From Candidatus Aminicenantota bacterium (lineage in GTDB: Bacteria; Acidobacteriota; Aminicenantia; UBA2199), in the NCBI GenBank assembly GCA_020355945.1, contig CP070627.1:7808407-7823332 (forward strand): a stretch of DNA of 14,926 bases, in the 5' to 3' direction. A program made the translations under genes and the position numbers. Positions 7,321-14,680 of the stretch are shown piece after piece (position 1 is the first letter of the stretch; every line of letters begins with the position of its first letter). Under the pieces are notes generated by a model. It was not told where the DNA came from. It worked only from the letters and a program-made list of their open reading frames with translations, and ran no database searches.

Positions 7321-8565
7321 TTATTCCTTTTTGATTTCGATTTTTTTAACTACACCGAAGGTGATGGAATCATCCCAATCTTTTTGGGCGATGAGATAGC
7401 GCAGTTGTTCCAATGAGGTGATTTCCACGCCGTCAATGGCAGTGATTTGATCATCTTTGCGGATACCGTTTTTTTCAGCGATACTTTTCTTTTTCACCCG
7501 GGTCACTATAAATTTCCCATTTTTTTCAACTACTGTAAAACCGATAAATGGAAAATGGCGGTGCAAAGGTTGATGGGCGGCAAACACATAATCGGCAATC
7601 CCCCTGGAGAAAATAGCCGCGGGATTCAATGATTTTCCCATCATTTTCATCATGGGATGAGGTTCTTCTTCCTCTTCTTCTTCCTCTTTTTTTTCTTCCG
7701 GCATTAAAATAGGAACGATGGTGGTAATTTTTGCTTTTTTATTGGCTTTTTCATAGCGGAAGGGAATGCCAAGCTTATATACCACGTGGTTACCTCCGGC
7801 AATGATAATGCCTTTATACCCTTTGAATTCTTTTTTTGCCAGGGTTTGGTGCATGGATTCGGCCATTACCACATCCCAACACCGCTGCGCCGCATAAATA
7901 TTTTTAAACCACATCGGCACCTGGGCTGCAAACGTACCGAAGATAGATTTTATAAAATACTCATGTTCAGGATTAGGTATATTAATAGTGGGAAACAGTT
8001 CTTTTTCTTCCGGTGAAAGCTGATCAAATCCTTTCCTGGATACGGTGCGCAGGATGGAACGGGGGACATTGAGACCAATGGTTTTGACCCGGTATTTTTT
8101 GAGAATGTCCATAATCAGGCGGGTATAGCTGTAATCCTGGGCCCCCCGCTTGTACCAGCCGGTTTTTTTGATTACTTCATCTTCGGTGATTTGACCGGTT
8201 CGCCACTGCTCTAAAATCTCATTATCCTCCCGCCGGAAAAATTCAAAGCCTACCACTATTTTGGGGTATTTTTTATAAAGGGTTTCGATAAAATCCCGCT
8301 GAAAGGTATGGCATTGGTAATTATCGTGGGCTTCACCAATGATAAACACATCGGTGTCCGGGTTTTGGTTAACGATATCCTCCAATGTCACTACTTTCCC
8401 GGTGGCGGTGCGGATGACCTGGTCTTTTTCGATTTTATCTATAAGATATTTATATTTTGATGGTCCCAGGGGCAGGATATCCTGGCTGGAATCAGCCAGG
8501 AGCGCAAACATGCTCCCCATGAGTATGATGCAGGCAAAAATAGAGATTCCTTTTGTTGGTTTCAT
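7321..8565 (-). CDS. Exported ChaN-like (haem-binding uptake, Tiki superfamily) protein with C-terminal PDZ domain
   Basis: A 414-residue protein. Residues 1-26 are a signal peptide (KPTKG, then a hydrophobic core). Residues ~55-275 match the ChaN-like domain: FIIGEAHDNYQCH (74-86), VVGFEFFRRED (104-114), IGLNVPR (163-169), AAQRCWDVVMAESMH (225-239) and IIIAGGNHVVYKLG (253-266). The GExH and later GNH histidine motifs are the family's conserved residues. A Glu-rich linker (291-301) follows, and residues ~340-412 are a PDZ domain (FIGFTVVEKNG, then GIRKDDQITAIDGVEITS). ChaN of Campylobacter binds haem, whereas Tiki relatives are proteases, so the activity is not settled. The start is well supported: AAGGAG lies about 6 nt upstream of the ATG. 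The domain assignment is firm; the function is inferred. Confidence 0.82.
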   Translation of the reverse strand: MKPTKGISIFACIILMGSMFALLADSSQDILPLGPSKYKYLIDKIEKDQVIRTATGKVVTLEDIVNQNPDTDVFIIGEAHDNYQCHTFQRDFIETLYKKYPKIVVGFEFFRREDNEILEQWRTGQITEDEVIKKTGWYKRGAQDYSYTRLIMDILKKYRVKTIGLNVPRSILRTVSRKGFDQLSPEEKELFPTINIPNPEHEYFIKSIFGTFAAQVPMWFKNIYAAQRCWDVVMAESMHQTLAKKEFKGYKGIIIAGGNHVVYKLGIPFRYEKANKKAKITTIVPILMPEEKKEEEEEEEEPHPMMKMMGKSLNPAAIFSRGIADYVFAAHQPLHRHFPFIGFTVVEKNGKFIVTRVKKKSIAEKNGIRKDDQITAIDGVEITSLEQLRYLIAQKDWDDSITFGVVKKIEIKKE

Positions 8566-8611
8566 TGTCTACTCCTTACTCCTATTGAAATTTGTTTTAA
8601 ATTTTTCCAGC

Positions 8612-8637
8612 ATGCCCCATTATATCACAACGGGCAT
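8612..8637 (-). promoter_or_regulatory. Extended -10 promoter of the ChaN-PDZ gene inside a possible operator
   Basis: On the minus strand, TGATATAAT carries a perfect -10 box (8624-8619) with the TGn extension; no good -35 box is seen. The box is bracketed by an inverted repeat, ATGCCC (8612-8617) / GGGCAT (8632-8637). Arm centres are 20 bp apart, about two helical turns, as a dimeric repressor would need. The leader would be ~46 nt. Confidence 0.45.
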
Positions 8638-8674
8638 TTAATCGCATGCTTTTTTTAGCCACATAGTGGCGACG

Positions 8675-8790
8675 AACACGGAAACACGGAGAAACACGGA
8701 TCAACACAGATGAGTTCAATAAATTAACGATAAAACAAAAAAGTAAACATCCCACTGTGAAAATCCGTGATAATCCGTGTAAATCCGTGG
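8675..8790. repeat. Imperfect long inverted repeat built of 10-bp-period CACGGA / TCCGTG units (dispersed-repeat type)
   Basis: This occupies the middle of the 362-bp gene-free stretch 8566-8927, which otherwise holds only the two promoters. The left arm has ACACGGA-like units starting at 8676, 8684, 8694 and 8704. The right arm has TCCGTG at 8764, 8774 and 8784, exactly 10 bp apart. The arms pair: 8694-8700 with 8774-8780 (7 bp) and 8685-8690 with 8784-8789 (6 bp), leaving a ~50-nt A+T-rich loop. Repeats of this wording occur between genes in many environmental bacterial genomes. No transposase is associated. Confidence 0.65.
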
Positions 8791-8831
8791 TAAAAAATAA
8801 AAGTAGAATTGCTGTGGGGGAGTTTAAAAAA

Positions 8832-8860
8832 TTGACATTTTTTTTATAGGATGCTATAGT
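8832..8860 (+). promoter_or_regulatory. Near-consensus promoter of the GT-C membrane protein gene
   Basis: A perfect TTGACA (8832-8837), a 17-bp spacer and TATAGT (8855-8860). The predicted start near 8867 gives a leader of ~61 nt before the TTG start codon at 8928. Confidence 0.7.
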
Positions 8861-8927
8861 TGCTCTTTAGATTTGCGGGTTAAAAATAGAATAAAAAAAT
8901 AAGAAAGCGGATCATTTTCGAGGACGA

Positions 8928-10562
8928 TTGATTAAAAGAGAGAAACAAAAAACGATTTTACTCCTGGGACTGCTGCTTGTTTTCGAATTAATCATTTACC
9001 TACCGCAAGTGGGAACGGGTTTTGTTAAGGATGATTTTGCCTGGTTGAGTAATATTGTTATCAATGGGAAGGTGGATTATTTGAGACCTTTCACTATCAC
9101 CACCGGCTTTTTCCGGCCGTTGGTAAGCTGGACGTTTGGGGTGCAGTATGAACTTCATGGTATGAATCCCGGGCCTTATGGCTGGTTTAATCTTTTCTTG
9201 CACCTGGTGAATATTCTTTTGGTCTACTTGCTGCTTTCATCCGCTGCGGTTTCCCGGGCTTATGCTCTTTGGGCCGCAGCCCTTTTTGGTTTGAATGCCA
9301 AAGGTCCTCCGATGGCAGTGGGCTGGATTTCAGGACGCACGACATTGTTGGTTGCCTGTTTTATGCTCTTATCCCTCTATTTATACCTGGAAACCCGGCA
9401 GCAGCACCGGAAAGGGGGCTGGAGTTACAAACAAATTTTCCTGTATTTCCTGGTAGGGGTCTCCTATTTTGCTGCACTGCTGGCAAAAGAAACCGCTGCT
9501 GCTGTGCCTATTTTTGTTTTCCTGGCTTCTTTTTTGGTGGAAAAAAGAAAAAGTAAAGGAGCCTCCCGGGTTTTTTTTAAGAATATGCAAACCGCATTCC
9601 TAAACACACTGGTTTTCCTTATACCACTCACGCTTTATTTCTTTTGGCGTCTCAACACCAATGCCATTATCCCTTTTAATGCGCCGGATTTTTACCGGTA
9701 TACAATGGCTCCAATGGTGATATTAAAGAATCTCTGTGAGTATATTACCCGTGCGGGGATGCTGGACATATTAATAATTGCCTGGTTGTTGATTGTGTTT
9801 CTTTTCACCCGCGCAAAAACAAAACCGCCGGAAGGCATTGATGGCCTGGCATTTACAGCCGGAAGCGGATGGTTTTTATGTTTCCTTTTGCCTACATTGC
9901 TTATCCCCGCTCGATCGGATATTTACGTCTATGTACCCCAGGTGGGGCTGCACCTGGCGACTCTCACTATAATTTTTTATCTCTGGAAAAGAACCGGGGC
10001 AAATACAAAAAAAAGAATCAAGCAAACCTTTATTTTCCTTCCTATTGGGATTCTTATATTGGCTTACATCGGTTACCTGGCAATCATTGCCGCAGCCAAT
10101 GGTAAAAAGGGAAACCATTCCTTTGTATTTACTCAACAGGTGCTGCAGCGCACCTCGAATATGAAACCCGGGGACCACGTCTTTATCATTGATATGGAGC
10201 CAAACCACGGGTTTTCTCCCGGTCGGATTGTTTCGTACGGGATCACGCCGCTGTTGAATCTTTATTACCCCCATAAACGGTTAACCGGGAAGATTATCCC
10301 CCCGGAGAGTGCAGCTAAGATAACATGTGATAAAAATATGCTTCACTTTTTTTTCTGGGGGAATGGGCACCTGGCAGGGCCTTTCAGTTGTTCCGGGCTG
10401 AAAACAGTGATCTATTTTCTATACCCCTATTCATGCCTTATACCCCAAATGCCGGGGAAACCCGAAAAACCCGGAAGCAAACGGCGGCTTTATCGACTCA
10501 AGAAGCGTAAAATGCGTTTAAAACAACAGCTTATCCGGCAAAAACAAAATGGACAGGAATAA
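8928..10562 (+). CDS. GT-C type polytopic membrane glycosyltransferase-like protein (PMT/TMTC-like)
   Basis: A 544-residue protein with about 10-12 hydrophobic segments, the first at residues ~10-26. The first extracytoplasmic loop carries FVKDDFAW (D35-D36), the acidic motif typical of GT-C enzymes that take sugars from polyprenyl-phosphate donors. FFRPLVSW (61-68), NLFLHLVNILLVY (88-100), the GWISGRTTLL segment (132-141), LLAKETA (184-190) and YVYVPQ (333-338) are the landmarks shared with the PMT/TMTC-like group. The last ~130 residues are a soluble domain ending in a very basic tail (515-540). TMTC proteins usually end in TPR repeats, which are absent here. The start is TTG, chosen because GAGGA lies just upstream and it precedes the first membrane helix. 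The target and sugar are unknown, and no glycan cluster surrounds it. Confidence 0.75.
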   Translation: MIKREKQKTILLLGLLLVFELIIYLPQVGTGFVKDDFAWLSNIVINGKVDYLRPFTITTGFFRPLVSWTFGVQYELHGMNPGPYGWFNLFLHLVNILLVYLLLSSAAVSRAYALWAAALFGLNAKGPPMAVGWISGRTTLLVACFMLLSLYLYLETRQQHRKGGWSYKQIFLYFLVGVSYFAALLAKETAAAVPIFVFLASFLVEKRKSKGASRVFFKNMQTAFLNTLVFLIPLTLYFFWRLNTNAIIPFNAPDFYRYTMAPMVILKNLCEYITRAGMLDILIIAWLLIVFLFTRAKTKPPEGIDGLAFTAGSGWFLCFLLPTLLIPARSDIYVYVPQVGLHLATLTIIFYLWKRTGANTKKRIKQTFIFLPIGILILAYIGYLAIIAAANGKKGNHSFVFTQQVLQRTSNMKPGDHVFIIDMEPNHGFSPGRIVSYGITPLLNLYYPHKRLTGKIIPPESAAKITCDKNMLHFFFWGNGHLAGPFSCSGLKTVIYFLYPYSCLIPQMPGKPEKPGSKRRLYRLKKRKMRLKQQLIRQKQNGQE

Positions 10563-10592
10563 GAATTTTTTTAGTAGAACCGTTTTACATTT

Positions 10593-10979
10593 TTACTTTA
10601 GAGAACTCAAATCCAATTTCATAATCCAGTATTTGACGGCTTCCCAGTCTTCCGGTTTACTGTCATCCAGGTTCGGCGGCGGCTTGACCTGTTTTAAAAG
10701 GATTTTTCCCGGGTCCTCGATGACTTCGTTTTCCAGGTAAAGTGTAATAAAGAAACTATTGTTCGCTTCTACGGGCAGGATCTGGTTGACGGCAAAACGA
10801 ATATTTGCCGCCTTTCCGACAAACACCACATCTACCCGGTATTCCATCTTTGTATCTTTCTTTTTGATGGTTGCCGGAAAGTGTTTTTCATCGATTTTTT
10901 TCCCTTCATAGATGGCGGGAAATAGAGAGACAGAGAGACAAAAGATGGCGATTATAAAGAATATCCCGTATTTTTTCAT
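10593..10979 (-). CDS. Small exported protein of unknown function
   Basis: A 128-residue protein not recognised as any family. Residues 1-22 are a clear signal peptide (MKKYG, then a hydrophobic run ending LFPA). The mature part is ~105 residues with alternating hydrophobic residues (YRVDVVFVGKAANIRF) suggesting a small beta domain. It contains no Cys, so it is neither a lipoprotein nor disulphide-bonded. The start is supported by GGAGG 7 nt upstream and a promoter. It is convergent with the GT-C gene (30-bp gap) and divergent from the restriction-modification cassette. Its presence as a single transcription unit suggests an independent function. Confidence 0.65.
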   Translation of the reverse strand: MKKYGIFFIIAIFCLSVSLFPAIYEGKKIDEKHFPATIKKKDTKMEYRVDVVFVGKAANIRFAVNQILPVEANNSFFITLYLENEVIEDPGKILLKQVKPPPNLDDSKPEDWEAVKYWIMKLDLSSLK

Positions 10980-11001
10980 TTAACACCTCCAGTGTTATTT
11001 A

Positions 11002-11031
11002 CTTATAGCACTTTTGTCATCTGGTTGTCAA
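11002..11031 (-). promoter_or_regulatory. Promoter of the small exported protein gene
   Basis: On the minus strand, a perfect TTGACA (11031-11026), an 18-bp spacer and TATAAG (11007-11002). The start near 10995 gives a ~16-nt leader holding the GGAGG site. Confidence 0.6.
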
Positions 11032-11129
11032 GAGAGCTGAAAATCCGGTTCCATTTAGTTGCCAAAAAAATAGAAGGGTTTAAAAAGGGGAAATTGGTTT
11101 TTCAATTGGATAAAATTGATTTTGTATGT

Positions 11130-11135
11130 TATAAT
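11130..11135 (+). promoter_or_regulatory. -10 box predicting a leaderless restriction-enzyme mRNA
   Basis: A perfect TATAAT ends 7 nt before the ATG at 11143, so transcription should begin at about 11142. The -35 region is poor (TTGGAT at 11106-11111, 18-bp spacer). No Shine-Dalgarno is present. Confidence 0.5.
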
Positions 11136-11142
11136 AATTATC

Positions 11143-11871
11143 ATGATCAATAGTATTAATAGTCTTCACAAGCGAGTTTCAGAGGCTGTTGCTCATTATT
11201 GGAAAACTCGTCAAACCCAGGCAAAACAGCAAGAAATTTCAGGTAAAGCAGATCAGGGGGCAAGAAGTGCAGTAACAGGTGGAGCTCAAATGGATGGTTT
11301 CATTCAACTCATTAGCCAATTAGTAATTGAAGCGGGAATAAACCCAAAAAATATATTTTTTAAAAGAGCTTTAGAATTACCTGGTTTCTTTCGGCCAACA
11401 AAAGAATGGGATTTCCTGGTTGTAAAAAATGATCAATTAATAATTGCTCTAGAAGCCAAATCGCAAGTTGGACCTTCGTTTGGAAACAATTTTAATAATC
11501 GAACTGAAGAAGCAATTGGAAGTGCTGTAGACATGTGGACAGCTTACCGCGAAGGCGCTTTCAATAAAACTGTTAAACCATGGCTTGGGTACATCTTTCT
11601 TCTTGAAGACTGCGAAGCTTCACAAAAACCTGTAAGGGTAAAAGAACCTCACTTCAAAGTATTTCCTGAATTTGTGGACGCTTCATATGCAAAGAGATAT
11701 GAACATTTTTGTCGAAAACTGGTAAGAGAAAGACATTATAATATCGCTTCATTTTTGTTGTCTGATAGAAAACTAGGGCTAAAGGGAAGATACCAGGAAC
11801 CTGCCGATGATTTAACCTTCGAACTTTTTGCCAGATCACTGGTGGCACAAGCTTCCATATATGGAGATTAA
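11143..11871 (+). CDS. Type II restriction endonuclease, XhoI/PaeR7I family
   Basis: Read from the ATG at 11143 the protein has 242 residues, close to XhoI and PaeR7I (~246). The frame is open 9 codons further up to a TTG at 11116, but that extension is a run of Ile/Val codons overlapping the -10 box and is not credible. Counting from the ATG, the PD-(D/E)xK nuclease core is KEWDFLVV (D90), then ALEAKSQ (E104, K106), followed by the family-specific GPSFGNNFNNR segment. RPTKEWDF and the region around VDMWTAYREGAF also fit. The family cuts CTCGAG, so that is the expected target. It is the first gene of a two-gene cassette with the methyltransferase 8 bp downstream, and there is no controller (C) gene. 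The cassette looks richer in A+T than its neighbours, which fits acquisition by transfer. Confidence in the family is high; specificity is inferred. Confidence 0.88.
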   Translation: MINSINSLHKRVSEAVAHYWKTRQTQAKQQEISGKADQGARSAVTGGAQMDGFIQLISQLVIEAGINPKNIFFKRALELPGFFRPTKEWDFLVVKNDQLIIALEAKSQVGPSFGNNFNNRTEEAIGSAVDMWTAYREGAFNKTVKPWLGYIFLLEDCEASQKPVRVKEPHFKVFPEFVDASYAKRYEHFCRKLVRERHYNIASFLLSDRKLGLKGRYQEPADDLTFELFARSLVAQASIYGD

Positions 11872-11879
11872 AGCAATAA

Positions 11880-12788
11880 ATGAAAGCAAAAAAGAGTGTT
11901 TTTGAAACTGAGACATCGCACCGTTTAATTCAAGGCGATGCTAGAAATATATCCTATATTCAAGATAACTCAATTCATCTGGTAGTGACCTCGCCTCCCT
12001 ATTGGACATTAAAAAAATATAATGAACATGAAAAGCAAATGGGCCATATCGAGGATTATGACCTATTTTTAGAAGAGTTAAGCAAAGTCTGGAAAGAAGT
12101 CTTCCGTGTTCTTGTCCAGGGAGGACGATTGGTTTGTGTAGTAGGGGATGTTTGCTTATCTCGCAAAAAAAGCGGACGTCACCGGGTTGTGCCCCTGCAT
12201 GCCGATATCTCTGTAATCTGCAGGAAAATCGGCTTCGATAATTTAAATCCAATTATATGGCACAAAATTAGTAACGCCAATTATGAAGTGAATAATGGAA
12301 CCAAATTTCTCGGGAAACCTTATGAGCCTAATGCCATCATAAAAAATGACATCGAGTTTATTCTAATGCAGCGAAAACCAGGTGGGTATAGAAAACCTAC
12401 AAATGAACAACGAGAAATGAGTATGATTGAAAAGGATGATTACAATAAATGGTTCCAGCAATTTTGGAATATCAGCGGTGCTTCAACCAAACTTCATCCT
12501 GCCCCATTTCCTTTTGAACTTGCTTATCGGCTGGTCAGGATGTTTTCTTTTTGGGGAGATACGGTTTTAGACCCCTTTAGTGGGACTGGAACAACAATGT
12601 TGGCAGCTATGGAATCAGGACGAAATAGCATCGGAATTGAAATTGATCCTGAATACATTAAGATTGCTGCAAATCGCTTAAAAGAGAAAAATCGAAACTT
12701 ATTCACCCAAAGAAAAATCACATTTTTAGAGGCTTTAGAAGACTATGAAAAAGGAATTTATCTAAAATCCAATGAGATGTTCGATTGA
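11880..12788 (+). CDS. Beta-class DNA methyltransferase (probable N4-cytosine), partner of the restriction enzyme
   Basis: A 302-residue AdoMet-dependent DNA methyltransferase. Motif order is that of the beta class: catalytic motif IV TSPPYW at 37-42 near the N-terminus, a middle target-recognition region (~90-200), HPAPFP (206-211), then the AdoMet-binding motif I DPFSGTGTTMLAA (231-243) and GIEIDPEYI (252-260). A Ser/Thr before PPY favours N4-methylcytosine; N6-adenine enzymes usually have Asp or Asn there. XhoI/PaeR7I relatives are normally protected by larger N6-adenine methyltransferases, so the pairing is unusual. The ATG lies 8 bp after the endonuclease stop, with only a distant GGAG (11862), suggesting translational coupling. 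The catalytic motifs are intact. The class is firm; the methylated base is a motif-based inference. Confidence 0.88.
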   Translation: MKAKKSVFETETSHRLIQGDARNISYIQDNSIHLVVTSPPYWTLKKYNEHEKQMGHIEDYDLFLEELSKVWKEVFRVLVQGGRLVCVVGDVCLSRKKSGRHRVVPLHADISVICRKIGFDNLNPIIWHKISNANYEVNNGTKFLGKPYEPNAIIKNDIEFILMQRKPGGYRKPTNEQREMSMIEKDDYNKWFQQFWNISGASTKLHPAPFPFELAYRLVRMFSFWGDTVLDPFSGTGTTMLAAMESGRNSIGIEIDPEYIKIAANRLKEKNRNLFTQRKITFLEALEDYEKGIYLKSNEMFD

Positions 12789-12819
12789 TCTATATCTTTG
12801 TGGTTAAAAATTAAAACAG

Positions 12820-13269
12820 CTAACTCTCCTGGTATTTCTTCTCAATAATGAACGTCACCGGGCCATCATTAATAGACTCAATGTTCATCATGGCACCAAA
12901 AACACCCTTCTCTACCTTTATCTCTTGAGAAAGAATTTCATTAAACCGTTCATACAATTCCTCTGCCTTCCCAGGTTCCTCAGCATTGGTAAAATCCGGC
13001 CGCCTACCCTTTTTAATGTAAGACGCCAGAGTGAACTGGGAAATCGAAAGAATTTCTCCCCCAATATCTTTGACACTAAGATTCATCCGCCTCTCTTCAT
13101 CAGGAAAAATCCTCAAATTAAGAATCTTCTCCGCCATAAACGCAATCTCCTTATCCGTGTCCCCCTTCTCAATCCCCACATAAGCAAGTATCCCCCGCTT
13201 AATCTTGCCTACAACTTCTCCCTCCACTTCAACACTGGCTTTACTGACTCTCTGAATTACAGTTCTCAT
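12820..13269 (-). CDS. dtd: D-aminoacyl-tRNA deacylase
   Basis: A 149-residue protein of the normal bacterial DTD length. It removes D-amino acids (and glycine from mischarged tRNA-Ala) from aminoacyl-tRNA in the cytosol. The start MRTVIQRVSKASVEV is typical. The two active-site motifs are present: SQFTLA (77-82; the usual last residue is Tyr or Ala) and NDGPVTF (134-140), with KGRRPDF (87-93) and FGAMM (124-128) in their expected places. It is convergent with the methyltransferase gene (31-bp gap) and lies 17 bp downstream of the PilO-like gene on the same strand, so it is probably the last gene of that transcript. The ribosome-binding site is weak. Confidence 0.95.
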   Translation of the reverse strand: MRTVIQRVSKASVEVEGEVVGKIKRGILAYVGIEKGDTDKEIAFMAEKILNLRIFPDEERRMNLSVKDIGGEILSISQFTLASYIKKGRRPDFTNAEEPGKAEELYERFNEILSQEIKVEKGVFGAMMNIESINDGPVTFIIEKKYQES

Positions 13270-13286
13270 TTACTGGTCCGTTGCAC

Positions 13287-14030
13287 TCAATGGATGTGCT
13301 TTGAAAATATTTTTATCCCAAATTCGGGAGACAACTCACTCCTGGGGTATGGTTCCACCAATTCCGGGTGAAGGGGTTTCAATAAGATTTCAGAATTATA
13401 ATCAATGATGGGGTGGGCATCATTTTTTTTTCTACCCTTTTGCTCCTCCAAATCAATATAATAAACCCTCAAAAGCACAATATAATAAGGCAAAATATCC
13501 CCGGTGCACACGAATATTTTATCCTCCATTAAGTAATAATCACTCCAGGGGATATGATTGATAAAATTCATGGCATTTTTTAATTCACCGGTAAAACTCA
13601 GTGTGAGGGTATGGTATTTGATGTTTTCCACCAGGGAGGCCAGGGGGCTAAGGTCCTGGGAACCGGATTTCAATACCAGGTTAGAAACCCCATCCTTATC
13701 GGCAAGTTTTTGAATATCATTGCAAATTTTTGTAAATAACGCGATCGAATCTTCCTGGCTTTTGACTGCCGGGATTTTGCCTTTTAATTCCTGTTCCGCC
13801 TGCACAAAATAGTTCTTCTCTTGTTCATCGGAAAAAGAAAAGGTATTTTCCGCTTTTACAAAATCCGATATCTTTAAATTCAAATCCTTTAACTGGCGTT
13901 TGCAGCGGTTAATGGACTTGACTGTGGGGATGAAATACAACAGGAAATAGACCACCACCAGGACAATTAAAAACACAATGCCAGATACTTTAATTAAAAA
14001 ATGCTTACCCCTGGTTTTTTCCTTTGTCAT
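13287..14030 (-). CDS. PilO-like inner-membrane protein (type IV pilus/GspM-like)
   Basis: A 247-residue bitopic protein: a short basic cytoplasmic end (TKEKTRGKH), one membrane helix (~11-34), a charged helical stretch likely to form a coiled coil (~37-90), then an alpha/beta periplasmic domain (~90-200) containing the LTLSFTGELKNAMNFIN segment typical of the PilO/GspM ferredoxin-like fold. The C-terminal ~50 residues are Pro-rich. In type IV pili, PilO pairs with PilN to connect the inner-membrane platform to PilM and PilP. The start codon overlaps the stop of the PilN-like gene by one base (TAATG), so translation is coupled. No pilM, pilP or pilQ is within the window. Sequence identity to known PilO is not obvious, so the call rests on architecture and gene order. 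Confidence 0.6.
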   Translation of the reverse strand: MTKEKTRGKHFLIKVSGIVFLIVLVVVYFLLYFIPTVKSINRCKRQLKDLNLKISDFVKAENTFSFSDEQEKNYFVQAEQELKGKIPAVKSQEDSIALFTKICNDIQKLADKDGVSNLVLKSGSQDLSPLASLVENIKYHTLTLSFTGELKNAMNFINHIPWSDYYLMEDKIFVCTGDILPYYIVLLRVYYIDLEEQKGRKKNDAHPIIDYNSEILLKPLHPELVEPYPRSELSPEFGIKIFSKHIH

Positions 14031-14677
14031 TATGTCACCATATCACCATGTATCCATGTATCCACTTCACCTTTAATGGTAAAATAGAGTTCCACTTTTT
14101 TTTGCCCTGGCACGGATTGGTTTGAGGTTCTTTTTTGAGGCATGCCAGGCTTTATCTCCCCGGGATTCACCTTCACCTTCGAGGACTCGATATGGAGGAT
14201 GTCTTCAAATTGCTTGAGTTCCCGAAAGAATTCCATGAACTTTGCCCGGGTTTCGATATTGTTATCGGCTTTGATGCGTCCTTTGAGCAAAAAAGTCAAG
14301 CTTTCAACAGCGGGGTTGATTTCAATTTCGATTAATTCAATTTCTTTTGTGGCAATTAAGCTCAGTCGCCGGACAAAGTTGGCTGCCGAATACGAATACT
14401 TCAAAGGAAAATCAAGGTAGTACCGGCGTTTATAATAATCAGCCCGTTGTTTTTTGGTTTCTTCGATGGCGGCGGCATTTTCACTTAACCAAAGGTAGGT
14501 CTGGTTAATCTTCTTTGTATCCTTTATATAAGAGTCTTTGATATTTTGAAAATAGAGGGTGGCGGCGGTGAGGATGGCGAGGATGACAGCGGTAAATATT
14601 CCCAGGCCAATCAGCCGTTTGGGTTTCCGGGCTTTTTCTTTAGACTCTTCTAAGGGTAAAATCTTTTTCATAACCAT
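14030..14677 (-). CDS. PilN-like inner-membrane protein
   Basis: A 215-residue bitopic protein: a basic N-terminus (KARKPKR), one membrane helix (~22-43), a charged helix (~44-90), and a periplasmic alpha/beta domain including SAANFVRRLSLIA (98-110) and LTFLLKGRIKA (127-137), the pattern of PilN. Immediately downstream is a PilO-like gene with a one-base overlap, the usual pilN-pilO order. Two starts compete: the ATG at 14677 (residue M1) and the ATG at 14671 (residue M3). The -10 box at 14686-14681 predicts transcription from about 14674, which favours M3 and a leaderless message. The last ~10 codons and the stop lie in an 8-bp tandem repeat, so the C-terminus may vary between strains. Confidence 0.62.
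   Translation of the reverse strand: MVMKKILPLEESKEKARKPKRLIGLGIFTAVILAILTAATLYFQNIKDSYIKDTKKINQTYLWLSENAAAIEETKKQRADYYKRRYYLDFPLKYSYSAANFVRRLSLIATKEIELIEIEINPAVESLTFLLKGRIKADNNIETRAKFMEFFRELKQFEDILHIESSKVKVNPGEIKPGMPQKRTSNQSVPGQKKVELYFTIKGEVDTWIHGDMVT
14033..14064. repeat. 8-bp degenerate tandem repeat at the PilN C-terminus
   Basis: Four consecutive units, TGTCACCA, TATCACCA, TGTATCCA and TGTATCCA. They encode the end of the PilN-like protein (DTWIHGDMVT), and the array provides its stop codon. Confidence 0.55.
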
Positions 14678-14680
14678 TAA

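Noticed and set aside
9269..9556. Overlapping plus-strand frame inside the GT-C gene
   Set aside because: It is an out-of-frame shadow of a clearly conserved membrane protein.
10981..10997. Inverted repeat TAACAC / GTGTTA around the ribosome-binding site of the small exported protein
   Set aside because: The predicted transcript starts inside the repeat, so the stem would be incomplete, and the arms are only 6 bp.
11116..11142. TTG start nine codons upstream of the restriction-enzyme ATG
   Set aside because: It would add an Ile/Val run overlapping the TATAAT box, and the ATG gives the family's usual length.
11828..11863. Possible internal promoter for the methyltransferase
   Set aside because: TTGCCA and TATATG are present, but the spacer is 24 bp, too long for a normal promoter.
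11855..11864. Perfect palindrome CCATATATGG near the end of the endonuclease gene
   Set aside because: It is short, lies within coding sequence and has no second copy, so chance is sufficient.
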